Shown piece after piece: positions 1 through 9,257 of a stretch of 64,000 bases of DNA (position 1 is the stretch's first letter; the number at the start of each line of letters is the position of its first letter). The translations under genes were made by a program, and so were the position numbers. Below the pieces are notes generated by a model, which worked only from the letters and a program-made list of their open reading frames with translations, made no database searches and was not told the DNA's origin. The DNA comes from Lunatimonas sp. GTDB lineage: Bacteria > Bacteroidota > Bacteroidia > Cytophagales > Cyclobacteriaceae. Location: NCBI RefSeq assembly GCF_020832325.1, contig NZ_JAFIEU010000013.1, forward strand, positions 124,001 to 188,000, written 5' to 3'.

Positions 1-716
1 AACTGAGTAATAAAAGGGGTCACCTTGTCATTACCCAAGTTTTTCAAGATCAGCTCGTCGGGTTTTACAATCGCCATTTCGTAGTCGTTTATATAGACTA
101 CTTCTTTGGTGTATTCGATAATTGGAGAAGCATCGGAGGCCAAGAAATGTTCCCCTTTTCCGATTCCGATGACCAAAGGACTTCCTTTTCTGGCGGCAAT
201 CAGCGTTCCAGGGTCCTCTTCATTGAGCAAGATAATCACATAGGCACCCACTACACGCCGTAGTGCAATGCGAACGGCCTCTTCCAGGGATTCACTCTGA
301 TGGTTGTAAATATCTTCAATAAACTTCAATAGGACCTCCGTGTCGGTGTCGCTTTCAAAGGAATAGCCTTTGTTTACCAACTCTCGTTTCAGCGATGCGA
401 AGTTTTCGATGATGCCGTTGTGAACCAAGGCCAACTTACCATTTGATGAGCGATGGGGGTGTGCGTTTCGATCAGAAGGTTCCCCGTGCGTAGCCCAACG
501 TGTGTGGCCGATTCCCGATTGAGCATTTAGGGGTTTTCCGATCAGGGATTCTTCCAATTGGCTGACTTTTCCCTTTTTTTTATGTACCGCTATGCCGGCC
601 TCTTCAGACAGTGCAACTCCAGCGCTGTCATAGCCACGGTATTCCAATCGTTTTAGCCCTTTTAAAATGACGGGGTAAGCTTCCCGTGGCCCAGTGTATG
701 CGACAATTCCACACAT
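1..716 (-). CDS. glmS: Glutamine--fructose-6-phosphate aminotransferase, 5' part only (runs off left edge)
   Basis: Reading the minus strand from the ATG at 716-714 gives an uninterrupted frame to the window edge, beginning MCGIVAYTGPREAYP. This is the class II glutaminase (GATase) domain of GlmS: Cys2 is the N-terminal nucleophile after Met removal, followed by LEYRGYDSAGVA, GHTRWATHGEPSD and HNGIIEN blocks that are hallmarks of the family. The enzyme makes glucosamine-6-phosphate from fructose-6-phosphate and glutamine, the first step of UDP-GlcNAc and cell-wall synthesis, in the cytoplasm. About 238 residues are present; the two SIS isomerase domains lie outside the window. It diverges from the symporter at 1227. 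I see no glmS ribozyme-like leader, which is expected outside Firmicutes. Confidence 0.95.
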   Translation of the reverse strand, partial: MCGIVAYTGPREAYPVILKGLKRLEYRGYDSAGVALSEEAGIAVHKKKGKVSQLEESLIGKPLNAQSGIGHTRWATHGEPSDRNAHPHRSSNGKLALVHNGIIENFASLKRELVNKGYSFESDTDTEVLLKFIEDIYNHQSESLEEAVRIALRRVVGAYVIILLNEEDPGTLIAARKGSPLVIGIGKGEHFLASDASPIIEYTKEVVYINDYEMAIVKPDELILKNLGNDKVTPFITQ

Positions 717-1226
717 AATGAATTCCGAATAAAATTCTATAAAATTGAAAAGTTTTAAATCAGCCGAAAAATTACCAATAAAAAAACGCAATTCACAAAA
801 TCATCGGCGGTGAGTCGGTTTGCCGAGGAGGTTGTGATTGTTTGAATTTTGGTAAAATTTAGGCTTTACGATTGTTGAATTTCAAAAATTTTATAGATCT
901 AATTTGATAATTGATAATTAAATCTCTTTTTCGTTGATAGGTTTAAATGACATTTTTGATACAGTTACTATGATGACGGATTTTTTCAACTTGAAATTAA
1001 GCTGAAAAAAATTTGAAATATTTTATTTTTAGAAGGTTGTTAGCGCTGTAAGCGGCCGGAATAGCCATAAAACTGACGGAGTTTTGACTTTAATTTACGC
1101 GAAAGTTTCAGCCGTATCGTTAAATTATTTTGTCCTTCAGGCCATGTGGTGGGGCATTCCGTGTAACTTAGCGGTCAGGTTGCAGGATTCGGTTTCCTGC
1201 TTTTTGATTCGAAATTTGAAACATTA
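717..1226. other. Divergent intergenic region glmS / symporter
   Basis: About 510 bases, AT-rich, with no convincing ORF, RNA gene or strong hairpin. It must hold the divergent promoters for glmS (minus) and the symporter (plus). A short tandem of TTGATAA units lies near 906-920 but is too short to interpret. Confidence 0.5.
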
Positions 1227-2393
1227 ATGACTCGTTTGTTTTCCAGTCTGCTATTTAAAGTGTTGGTAGCCATTATTTTGGGAATTGTGTTTGGAACCTA
1301 CCTGCCCGAGTCCATTAACCGGGTATTTGCAACCTTCAACGCCCTCTTTGGGCAATTTTTAGGGTTTGCTATCCCATTGATTATTTTAGGTTTGATCATG
1401 CCTGCCATTGCCGACCTCGGTAGGGGTGCGGGTAAGATGCTCCTTTTTACCACGGGGATTGCGTATGGTTTCACCCTTTTTTCTGGATTTTCCACCTATG
1501 GGATAGCGTCTGCTGTATTTCCGCCCTTGCTGGAATCACATCTGAATACACCGGAAGTGATCACGGAACCCACGGCGGACTTGGCCTCTTATTTTTCAAT
1601 TAAGATACCTCCTGTTATTGATGTCATGTCTGCCTTGGTACTGGCATTTATTATCGGTTTGGGTTTGTCTTTTCAGCAGGGGTCCAAGCTGAAGCCGGTA
1701 GTGGTGGATTTTCAGACGATTATCATGCGGTTGATTGAGCGAGTGATCGTCCCTTTATTACCACTGTTTATTCTCGGGATATTCGCCGAGATGGCATTTA
1801 CGGGGAAGGTATTCGGTATCCTGACTGTTTTTTTGAGTATTGTGGGGGTGATCTTTGCGATGCATGTGCTCCTTTTGCTCCTTCAGTATCTAATAGCAGG
1901 CACTGTCGTAAGAAAGAATCCACTTCGATTGTTGGGGACGATGATGCCCGCGTACTTTACGGCGTTGGGTACCCAATCCTCAGCAGCAACCATTCCAGTC
2001 ACGCTGGCACAAGCGGAGAAGCTGGGTGTTTCCGAAAAGGTTGCCGGATTTGTTATTCCGCTGTGTGCGACCATACACCTTTCGGGCAGTATCATGAAGA
2101 TTACGGCGTGTGCACTTGCCTTGATGATTTTGGAGGGTATGCCTATCGGATTGGGTATCTTTGGAGGATTTATTCCGATGCTTGGCATTGCCATGGTGGC
2201 CGCCCCGGGCGTGCCAGGTGGTGCCATCATGGCAGCAATCGGTATGCTTCAGGCAATGCTTGGATTCAATGAGGAGATGGTCGGACTAATGATCGCGCTT
2301 TACATTGCGATGGATAGCTTTGGCACAGCGTGTAACGTCACAGGGGATGGGGCCATCGCCTTGTTGGTTGATCGGATTGCTGGTAAGGATTAA
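1227..2393 (+). CDS. DAACS-family dicarboxylate/amino acid:cation symporter
   Basis: A 388-residue hydrophobic protein with about eight membrane segments and the two re-entrant hairpins of the glutamate transporter fold. The segment GTQSSAATIP at about residue 250 corresponds to the serine-rich hairpin 1 tip (SSSATLP in characterised members), and the C-terminal GTACNVTGDGAIALLVDR corresponds to the conserved TM8 region with the substrate-binding Asp/Asn area. The family moves dicarboxylates or acidic/neutral amino acids with Na+ or H+ across the inner membrane. It is slightly shorter than typical 400-450-residue members, and the substrate cannot be told from sequence. It appears monocistronic: it diverges from glmS and converges on the small lipoprotein at 2499. 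Confidence 0.85.
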   Translation: MTRLFSSLLFKVLVAIILGIVFGTYLPESINRVFATFNALFGQFLGFAIPLIILGLIMPAIADLGRGAGKMLLFTTGIAYGFTLFSGFSTYGIASAVFPPLLESHLNTPEVITEPTADLASYFSIKIPPVIDVMSALVLAFIIGLGLSFQQGSKLKPVVVDFQTIIMRLIERVIVPLLPLFILGIFAEMAFTGKVFGILTVFLSIVGVIFAMHVLLLLLQYLIAGTVVRKNPLRLLGTMMPAYFTALGTQSSAATIPVTLAQAEKLGVSEKVAGFVIPLCATIHLSGSIMKITACALALMILEGMPIGLGIFGGFIPMLGIAMVAAPGVPGGAIMAAIGMLQAMLGFNEEMVGLMIALYIAMDSFGTACNVTGDGAIALLVDRIAGKD

Positions 2394-2409
2394 ACCTTTC
2401 GACATTCAG

Positions 2410-2435
2410 AAAAAAGAGCAGGAGATTTGCTCTTT
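2410..2435 (-). terminator. Rho-independent terminator of the 2499-2900 lipoprotein gene
   Basis: An 8-bp perfect stem, AAAGAGCA (2413-2420) and TGCTCTTT (2428-2435), with a 7-nt loop. The A run at 2410-2415 reads as a U tract on the minus strand. It may also slow transcription from the symporter on the plus strand. Confidence 0.65.
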
Positions 2436-2498
2436 GCTCCTTGATGTTCACAGGTGGTTGGATTGTGTTTATCTCCGAACGTCTTTCGCTGCGCGTGA

Positions 2499-2900
2499 TT
2501 ACAGGGTGTATACATAGTCCCTGCGTAGGACTTCTACTTGAAGTTGATTCTGAGAGGTTGGGGAAATCTTCCACTCTTGGATTTCGGTGCCGCCCCAAAA
2601 GGGAGACTCCCAGGTTAAAATATCTCCGTCTAGACGCCAGGTTCCTTCGTAATCTTGGGTTACGATCGGTGGTGTGGCACACCATCCACTAAGGGTACGG
2701 TTGATCATCTTGCCGTTAGGCAAGAACCGGTAGCCATAGGTGTTGGAAGGAATATCCGAAACCTGTTGTATGGTAAGTCCCTGATCCAAACGTTCTACCT
2801 GAACCCATGATCCAATGGGTAGGGGTCCGGAAAGATCTTCCTCCTGTACGCACGCAAAAAATGCCCCAACAATTAATGTCCACATCATGCTCGATTTCAT
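2499..2900 (-). CDS. Small lipocalin-size lipoprotein of unknown function
   Basis: With the start at the ATG at 2900 the product is 133 residues and begins with a short lipoprotein signal (MKSSMMWTLIVGAFFAC, lipobox Cys17). Upstream in-frame ATGs would place long charged extensions before the signal, so they are unlikely. The mature part has alternating hydrophobic strands and motifs such as GSWVQVERL, YGYRFLPNGKM, YEGTWRLDGDIL, a pattern like the lipocalin-type 'GxWxL...F...G...' small lipoproteins common in Bacteroidota. No enzyme motif is visible. It is divergently placed from the sulfatase at 3080 and followed by a terminator at 2410-2435. Confidence 0.75.
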   Translation of the reverse strand: MKSSMMWTLIVGAFFACVQEEDLSGPLPIGSWVQVERLDQGLTIQQVSDIPSNTYGYRFLPNGKMINRTLSGWCATPPIVTQDYEGTWRLDGDILTWESPFWGGTEIQEWKISPTSQNQLQVEVLRRDYVYTL

Positions 2901-3079
2901 AAGTTCGATTTTTTTGGTTTTCTCCATGACGTAGTTTAGAGGTAGGTTGTTGAGCAGTCCAGAGAATTTCCACCATTTTTTTCGTACATGATTCGGTAAT
3001 TTCACGCAAAACAGGTAGTTTGTCGATCATACCTGTGCTTCGGCGCCATCAAACGTATTGTGAAACCCGCTCTCTTCCA

Positions 3080-4990
3080 ATGAATCCAATCCAACCAAAC
3101 CTATTTCTGACCTTTTTATTGGTCTTTGTTGTGGTCTTTGAGCACGCCAAGGATCCTCGTATCCAAGAAGTAAATCAACCGGTTCAGCTAGCTACAAGGT
3201 CACAGAGCCCGTCCGTTCCCAATATTGTCTTTCTGATCTCAGAAGATAATTCCAAACATTTTATGGACCTGTTTGATCCCTTGGGAGTAGAAATACCGGC
3301 GATTCGAGGAATGGCGGAGCAGGGAATTACCTTCACGCACGCCTTTTCCAATGCGCCGGTTTGCTCGGTGGCCAGAAGTACGTTGATTACCGGTACCTTG
3401 GCTACTAGAACTGGCATGCACCTGCACCGGAAGATTGAATTGGTACCCATGCCTGACGGTCTGGAGATGTTTCCAGCTTACCTTCGAAAGGCAGGATACT
3501 ATACAACCAACAATGCGAAAAAGGATTACAATGCGCTGGAAGGACCCGGTGTATGGGATGCCTCCTCCAATCAGGCTAGCTGGCGGGATAGGACCTCACC
3601 TGATCAGCCCTTTTTTCATCAGGAAACGTTTATGGAGTCGCACGAGAGCAGGCTCCATTTTAGCCGGGAGCTGATGGGTACCTACCAACCAGCAGATTCA
3701 CCTGCCTCGGTTCTATTGGCGCCGCATTACCCGGATACGCCGATTTTCCGGTTTACCACCGCTTACCATAGGGATAAAATTAGGGAAATAGACCGCTGGG
3801 TGGGAGAGACCCTGCGCAAGCTCGATGCTGACGGAGAGTTGGAAAATACATTTGTGTTTTATTTTGGAGATCACGGAGGGGTACTACCTGGCAGCAAGGG
3901 CTACCTATACGAGACAGGGCTTCATGTGCCTTTGGTGGTTAGGATACCAAAGAATTACAGACACTTGGTAGATACAAACCCGGGAGAAGAGCAGCATGGG
4001 TTTGTGAGCTTCATTGATTTTGCACCAACGGCCCTTTCCTTGGCGGGGATTGACATTCCGTCGCAAATGGATGGCAGCGCTTTTTTGGGAGCGGAAGTTC
4101 GAAGCAGGGAGGTGGAGGCAAGGGACGAAACCATCGGTCATGCGGACCGGTTTGATGAGAAATATGACATGGTGAGGTCACTTCGCAAGGGGAAGTACAA
4201 GTATATCAGAAGTTACCACCCGTTTTATCCCGATGCCCTACAAAACAACTACCGCTATAAGATGCTGGCTTTTTCTGAGTGGAGAGAAATGCACAAAGAT
4301 GGCAGGCTGGATTCACTTCAGGCGCGGTTCTTCTCGCCAAAGCCGGTGGAGATGTTGTTTGATGTGGAGGAAGATCCCTTTGAAATTCGAAACCTAGCCA
4401 ATGAGGCTTCCTTTAAGCCAAAATTGCAGCAACTGCGACAGCGGTTAAACGAGGTATTGTTGGAAAAAAGCGACTTAGGCTTTTTACCCGAAAGCCAACT
4501 GGTAGCAAATGCTATAGAGGATCCCGTGGCCTACGGCAGGAATTATCATAGTCAGTTAAGAAAGTTATTGGAAATCAATGATTTGGGTACGTACTCGTTT
4601 GAAGAGGCTCAGGGTCCTTTGCAGCATTTTTTGGATGCAGGCACTCAGCTGGAAAAATACTGGGCCATTACGGTTGCATCTGGGTTTGGTGTTGAGGCGG
4701 TGCCATTAGCTTCTTCTATCGGAAAACTAAGGCAAGACGAGGATAAAATGGTGGTGTTAAGAGCCATTGAGTTTATGGGAATAGCCGCTGAAGTAGATCC
4801 CGTTGCAGATCTGATCGAATTGATAAACGGGACAACGGACCCGGTAGAAGTCCTGCTTGCATTGAACACGCTGGTGTATTTCCGCGATCACACACCCTTT
4901 GGTAAAACGCTCGATGCCGCGACGGTAAAGCCGATAGCTACCAACGAGGAGGTAAGCAGAAGGATCGCCTATTTGGTCGGCACATGGTAA
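3080..4990 (+). CDS. Sulfatase (formylglycine type) with C-terminal helical extension
   Basis: 636 residues from the ATG at 3080, which gives a clean N-terminal signal (MNPIQPNLFLTFLLVFVVVF); the upstream in-frame ATG at 3020 would add a charged 20-residue tail. The alkaline-phosphatase/sulfatase fold is clear: PNIVFLISEDNS (metal site, about residue 48), catalytic NAPVCSVARSTLITG with the presumptive formylglycine Cys95, FYFGDHGG (metal Asp/His), and later EMLFDVEEDPFEIRNLA. The last 130 residues are helical and HEAT-like. It would hydrolyse sulfate esters on glycans outside the cytoplasm. The core reads C-S-V-A-R, with Val where the maturation motif normally has Pro or Ala. It resembles the heparan-N-sulfatase-like branch, but specificity is not assignable. 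It appears monocistronic. Confidence 0.88.
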   Translation: MNPIQPNLFLTFLLVFVVVFEHAKDPRIQEVNQPVQLATRSQSPSVPNIVFLISEDNSKHFMDLFDPLGVEIPAIRGMAEQGITFTHAFSNAPVCSVARSTLITGTLATRTGMHLHRKIELVPMPDGLEMFPAYLRKAGYYTTNNAKKDYNALEGPGVWDASSNQASWRDRTSPDQPFFHQETFMESHESRLHFSRELMGTYQPADSPASVLLAPHYPDTPIFRFTTAYHRDKIREIDRWVGETLRKLDADGELENTFVFYFGDHGGVLPGSKGYLYETGLHVPLVVRIPKNYRHLVDTNPGEEQHGFVSFIDFAPTALSLAGIDIPSQMDGSAFLGAEVRSREVEARDETIGHADRFDEKYDMVRSLRKGKYKYIRSYHPFYPDALQNNYRYKMLAFSEWREMHKDGRLDSLQARFFSPKPVEMLFDVEEDPFEIRNLANEASFKPKLQQLRQRLNEVLLEKSDLGFLPESQLVANAIEDPVAYGRNYHSQLRKLLEINDLGTYSFEEAQGPLQHFLDAGTQLEKYWAITVASGFGVEAVPLASSIGKLRQDEDKMVVLRAIEFMGIAAEVDPVADLIELINGTTDPVEVLLALNTLVYFRDHTPFGKTLDAATVKPIATNEEVSRRIAYLVGTW

Positions 4991-5449
4991 GTAGGACGAT
5001 AATAGTTTTCTGCCAATTCAGTAGACAAAGTAAAGATGTGATTTTTTCTTTATCCTAATCCGATATTTTGTCACCTCAACTGTGATCGTTTACTTTAAAT
5101 TGTCCAAAAAGAAGTAGATGAACCTTTTATGAATTAACTTTATATGAAAGGTCTTTTGGAAGAGACTTGAGACCTGGTTGATATTTTTGTCTTGCAGTTA
5201 GGCGTACCAAGGTCAGTAAAGGTGTAGGCAGCATCATTGCAAGAAACAAATCCAGTAAAAAAGCAAGGAAATAGCTCTCATATATGTGCCTTTTTATAAA
5301 AAATCCTTGTCTGAACCATAATACTAAAAAAAAATTACTTACTTAGTACTTATAGAATTGGAGAGTTCATTTTGAACTTGTTTTTCCGGTAGAGGTTATT
5401 ATTTCACTTACCTTGGAGATCACTATGTAACCAATTTATTGTTTATCCT
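4991..5449. other. Intergenic region, nothing coding seen
   Basis: About 460 bases, AT-rich. The only structure noticed is an imperfect inverted repeat GACCTGGT (5171-5178) / ACCAAGGTC (5206-5214), with one bulged base and a long loop, too weak to name. It presumably holds the promoter for the aminotransferase at 5450. Confidence 0.4.
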
Positions 5450-6652
5450 ATGCAAAAGACGGACGACAATCTCTGTATCATTTCACCCCAATACGTAATG
5501 CCGGAGATTAGACTGTCCTCTCCCCACATGGGTGGCAAGGAGATTACGTTTGTTCAGCAAGCATTTAATACCAATTGGGTTGCTCCTCTTGGGCCAAATG
5601 TCGATGCGTTTGAGGATAGGATAGTGAAGCATACGGGTTGTGGACATGCCGCAGTCCTTAATTCAGGTACTGCCGCGCTACATTTAGCATTGGTGTTGTT
5701 GGGCGTTGGTGTTGATGATTTGGTAATCTGCCAGTCCTTTACATTTTCAGCTTCTGCAAATCCAATTCGTTATCAGGGTGCTGTTCCGGTTTTTGTGGAT
5801 TCAGAGACCGAAACCTGGAATATGTGTCCACAAGCGTTGGAGGATTCAATCAAAAGATGCCTTGCTGGCCGGGTAGGTTCAGGGCCGAAGATGCCTAAGG
5901 CCATAGTTACGGTGGATCTCTATGGGATGCCAGCAAAGATGAACGAAATCCGTGAAGTGGCTGATCGTTTTGGGATACCCATTATTGAAGACGCCGCGGA
6001 GGCCCTGGGCTCCACCTATGAAGATAAATTTTGCGGCACATTTGGGGATATTGGAATTTTCTCCTTTAACGGCAACAAGATAATTACCAGTAGCGGGGGA
6101 GGAGCGTTGGTGAGCAAGAAGGAACAGTTTGTTAAGAGAGCCCGTTTTTTGGCTACTCAAGCTCGGGAAGATTACGCCCACTATGAACACCGTGAGCTTG
6201 GCTATAATTATCGAATGAGTAATATTTCGGCTGGTATTGGCCGTGGGCAAATGGAAGTGCTCGCTGAACGGGTAGACCAGCGCAGGCATAATTATGCATG
6301 TTATAGGGAGGCGTTGGAAGGGTATCCAGGTTTAGAGTTTATCGATGAGCCAAAAAAAGCCTTTTCCAATCGATGGCTAAGTACGCTTTTATTTCGTCCA
6401 AGACAAACCGGGGGTATCAGCCGGGAGGATGTTCGAGTTGGACTTCAAAAAGAAAATATCGAATCAAGGCCGCTTTGGAAGCCCATGCATATGCAGCCGG
6501 TGTTTTCGGACATGCCTTACATAGGAGGGAGCGTAGCTCAGGATCTTTTCCTAGATGGTTTATGTCTGCCCAGTGGGTCGAATCTATCCAAGGAGGAGCG
6601 CGATCGGGTAATCTGCGGCGTACGTAACGTTCTTGAAAGGCGAAATACATAG
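5450..6652 (+). CDS. DegT/DnrJ/EryC1/StrS-family PLP aminotransferase
   Basis: 400 residues of the sugar-aminotransferase family that transfers an amino group to a nucleotide-linked ketosugar, or acts as a related dehydratase. Visible marks are the phosphate-binding LNSGTAALHLAL (about 70-81), IIEDAAEALGS with PLP-contacting Asp181, and FSFNGNKIITSSGGGAL with the Schiff-base Lys210. The C-terminal small domain is complete (SRPLWKPMHMQPVF, LCLPSG). An internal ATG at residue 17 (MPEIRLSSPHMGG) is where many family members begin and could be the true start. No nucleotide-sugar or glycosyltransferase genes flank it, so its pathway cannot be inferred from context. Confidence 0.88.
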   Translation: MQKTDDNLCIISPQYVMPEIRLSSPHMGGKEITFVQQAFNTNWVAPLGPNVDAFEDRIVKHTGCGHAAVLNSGTAALHLALVLLGVGVDDLVICQSFTFSASANPIRYQGAVPVFVDSETETWNMCPQALEDSIKRCLAGRVGSGPKMPKAIVTVDLYGMPAKMNEIREVADRFGIPIIEDAAEALGSTYEDKFCGTFGDIGIFSFNGNKIITSSGGGALVSKKEQFVKRARFLATQAREDYAHYEHRELGYNYRMSNISAGIGRGQMEVLAERVDQRRHNYACYREALEGYPGLEFIDEPKKAFSNRWLSTLLFRPRQTGGISREDVRVGLQKENIESRPLWKPMHMQPVFSDMPYIGGSVAQDLFLDGLCLPSGSNLSKEERDRVICGVRNVLERRNT

Positions 6653-6822
6653 AATTTCTGCGTTTTTGGGAGTTTACTGGCGATGTGTGACTAGAAGTTT
6701 AGCGAATCTTATAGTTTGTATGTTTGATCTAACCTCTCTCAAAAGCCGATTTTTCTAAAAAGCGGTCTTAAATTCCATCTCTTAAGTCCATTCGTTTGAT
6801 CTGAAAAGCCACTTTAAATCCC

Positions 6823-8007
6823 ATGAACCGACGATTCATATTCTCTTTTATTCTAGGGGCATTATTCGGGTGCGCCACTCCAAAGGAGGAGGGGCTTGGG
6901 TTTATGGACACCTTTTCGTTTGAGGTTGTAGATTCGTTGGAGTTAGACATCCTCGGTGATCCGACCATGATTGGCGTGAATGCGGCCATGGACAGGTGGG
7001 TATTTTATGATTTTCCGGGCAAAGAGTTTGTTTTTACGGACCAAACGGGCACGGTCGTTAGCCGGTTTTCGAAAAGGGCAGATACGCCGGATGCCTTTGG
7101 CTTTCTGTTGGAGTTTCCGGTTTTTTTGAATGACCGCCAGGTTGCGCTGACTGGTATGCGAGGTGTCTTTATTTACGATCTACAAGGTCACCTGATCAAA
7201 AAGCTAAGCCATCCGGAGTCGCTGGGTAGTGCCGGTTTTATGAGTTTTCCGGGCAAGGGGATGAAGACGGTGACGCTGGATGGACAGCCTTTTCTTATAG
7301 GTAAATCGGTGCGAACGAGAAACACCTTTCCTGGAGAACAGGCGTTTTACGATCGGTTCCGGGCGTTGGAATTGATCGATGTAGTTAATGAGCGTTTTAT
7401 GGAGATCGTTCCCTTTGAAGGGGGAAGTCAGTTTTTGGACGGGAATGGCTACTATGAAAGTGACTATGCCCCCGCCTACGAGGTCTCCGGAAATAAACTG
7501 TATGTTGCGTTGGGTGGAGAAAATCGGTTGCATGTGTATACGCTGCTTTCGTCAGGGGCCGCACTTGACACCATCGTGCAGTTGCATATCCCTGGTTTTA
7601 CCAAACTTCCTGCAACCTCCCGGGAAGAATTTTCTCAAGGTACGATAACGATCAAAGGAAATACTCCAGCCACACGGAACATACACCTGGTGGATGGAAA
7701 CGTATTGGTACATTACTATGGCGGTATTCCGGAAGAGACCATGAACGTACTCGAAGGCTTGTGGCTATCCGGGGACGAAGAAGAGGCCGAACGGCAGTAT
7801 AGTGAAGCGGAAAAGGAAGTCAATCAGGGAGTTTTGGTTTTGGATCAAGAGACCTTGACCCATAAGGGTATACTTAAATTTCCTGACGGGACGAATAAAC
7901 GTGGCTTCGCATCAGGGGGAGGATATGTATGGATGGAAAGATTGCCCGATGAGGAAAACGAGGAGGATTTTTTGAGAATTTACAAAGTTAAAATGGTATC
8001 CAGATGA
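6823..8007 (+). CDS. Lipoprotein of a Bacteroidota family (DUF4221-like), copy 1
   Basis: 394 residues with a lipoprotein signal, MNRRFIFSFILGALFGC (lipobox Cys17). The mature part reads as repeated short beta strands with D/G turns and several 'hydrophobic x D x x G' blade-like units, suggesting a beta-propeller. It closes with FLRIYKVKMVSR, almost the same C-terminus as the next gene (FYKLQLVSK). I do not recognise an enzyme. The family resemblance to DUF4221 lipoproteins is from memory of size and pattern, not a search. Its stop overlaps the start of the next gene (ATGA at 8004-8007), so the two are translationally coupled. Confidence 0.75.
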   Translation: MNRRFIFSFILGALFGCATPKEEGLGFMDTFSFEVVDSLELDILGDPTMIGVNAAMDRWVFYDFPGKEFVFTDQTGTVVSRFSKRADTPDAFGFLLEFPVFLNDRQVALTGMRGVFIYDLQGHLIKKLSHPESLGSAGFMSFPGKGMKTVTLDGQPFLIGKSVRTRNTFPGEQAFYDRFRALELIDVVNERFMEIVPFEGGSQFLDGNGYYESDYAPAYEVSGNKLYVALGGENRLHVYTLLSSGAALDTIVQLHIPGFTKLPATSREEFSQGTITIKGNTPATRNIHLVDGNVLVHYYGGIPEETMNVLEGLWLSGDEEEAERQYSEAEKEVNQGVLVLDQETLTHKGILKFPDGTNKRGFASGGGYVWMERLPDEENEEDFLRIYKVKMVSR

Positions 8008-9140
8008 CCAATTTTCGAAGTGTTCTTCTAGTCAGTGTTTTGATTGCTTTGTATGCTTGTTCTGAGCAGGACAAATCCGTGACGCCGCTTTCCGATTCCA
8101 ATGAGTGGGAACTCGTGATAGTTGATTCGATTCAGGTAGATTACCTGGGAGATATAAGAGGTGGTTATTTTTCCGAAGGAATCGGGTTGATTAAGAATAT
8201 TTCCGGCAGTCACCTGATCAAATTCGATTCCCTCGGTACTATTTTGGTGAAAAAGGAATTTCCTCAAGAAGGACCTGGATCTATTAGGTGGTTAGAATCG
8301 TTGGTGCAACATGATGGGGAGTATTTTGGCACTACTTCATTTAACGATATATATCATTTCGATGGCGACCTTAATCTAAAGGAGCGTTTGAAAATGCCGT
8401 TCACAGGGGAAAGCAGAGGTGGTGCCTACAACCGTAAGGACATTGCGGTTTGGAAGGAGAGAATACTGCTATGGTATCCTGGACGCGATGGGGTTAGCCC
8501 ATATATGGACCATTTTTATAGAGACTATCCTCTTTTGGAGTTGTATGATCCCCATACAGGAACATCACAACCCGTTGTCCGGACACCTCCTACATCGAAG
8601 TTCAGCACAGACGAGTTTTTTGGTCGTCCTACCGTGAATTTCACGCTGCAAAACGACAGTTTGTACGTGACGTTTTCCAATGAGCCCATACTGCATGTCT
8701 ATGCGATGGGCGATAGTGTCCGTTGGGTAAGGAGTATGGATATGGAACCTACTGACTTCAAAGTATTGCCCGGGCAGCGCACACCAGTGACCTACCAAGA
8801 AATGATTAAAATGCACGAAGCTCAGATTTACGGCGTGTTTTCAGATCCGAACCATGTCATGGTTACTTATTTTGGGGGTATTGATAGTGAGACGTTTGTG
8901 AATAATGATTTAAAGGAAAGGGAAAATTTTTCCCGTTATCCTGAATTCCGTAAGAATTACCTCAAAATTTATCGGCCGGGAACTGGCTGGTCCAACGAGG
9001 TGCTCATCCCTTCAAAAATCAAACTCATCTTGAATATCGAATCTATGGAAAACCCATTTTACGCCCTCAGGGATGACGACTTTGTGGGACAGGAGCAGGA
9101 TTACCTTACCTTTTACAAACTTCAACTCGTCTCTAAGTGA
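8004..9140 (+). CDS. Lipoprotein of a Bacteroidota family (DUF4221-like), copy 2
   Basis: 378 residues with lipobox Cys19 (LLVSVLIALYAC). It is a divergent paralog of the preceding gene: both have 'VDSxxxDxLGD' near residue 45, a central loop with PxxEFSxGxxT-like strands, a 'YFGGI' segment about two thirds through, and matching C-termini. The 4-base overlap indicates co-translation. Predicted extracytoplasmic, probably a propeller-like binding or surface protein; function unknown. Confidence 0.75.
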   Translation: MTNFRSVLLVSVLIALYACSEQDKSVTPLSDSNEWELVIVDSIQVDYLGDIRGGYFSEGIGLIKNISGSHLIKFDSLGTILVKKEFPQEGPGSIRWLESLVQHDGEYFGTTSFNDIYHFDGDLNLKERLKMPFTGESRGGAYNRKDIAVWKERILLWYPGRDGVSPYMDHFYRDYPLLELYDPHTGTSQPVVRTPPTSKFSTDEFFGRPTVNFTLQNDSLYVTFSNEPILHVYAMGDSVRWVRSMDMEPTDFKVLPGQRTPVTYQEMIKMHEAQIYGVFSDPNHVMVTYFGGIDSETFVNNDLKERENFSRYPEFRKNYLKIYRPGTGWSNEVLIPSKIKLILNIESMENPFYALRDDDFVGQEQDYLTFYKLQLVSK

Positions 9141-9210
9141 AAGGGTGTCGCGACGATAACGCTAACTGACATGAATCTAGCTTCTTATTTCTCCCGATTA
9201 TGCCTAAAAT

Positions 9211-9257
9211 GATATATGCTGCGCGATATACGTGGATATATGCCTTCGGCGATATAT
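9211..9257. repeat. Paired direct repeats, each with internal dyad, upstream of the oxidoreductase at 9430
   Basis: Two near-identical units, GATATATGC-N-GCGATATA (9211-9230) and GATATATGCCTTCGGCGATATA (9235-9256), separated by 4 bases. Each unit is itself a near-palindrome: ATATGC...GC(G)ATAT. The arrangement, about 24 bp centre to centre and 170-220 bp before the start codon at 9430, looks like a tandem operator for a dimeric regulator or a pair of small hairpins. It lies in a 289-bp non-coding stretch (9141-9429). Confidence 0.5.

Noticed and set aside
717-1226. glmS ribozyme or other riboswitch ahead of glmS
   Set aside because: No matching structure could be seen and the glmS ribozyme is not expected in Bacteroidota.
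5171-5214. Interrupted inverted repeat GACCTGGT/ACCAAGGTC
   Set aside because: Bulged, with a 27-nt loop and no flanking context; likely chance.
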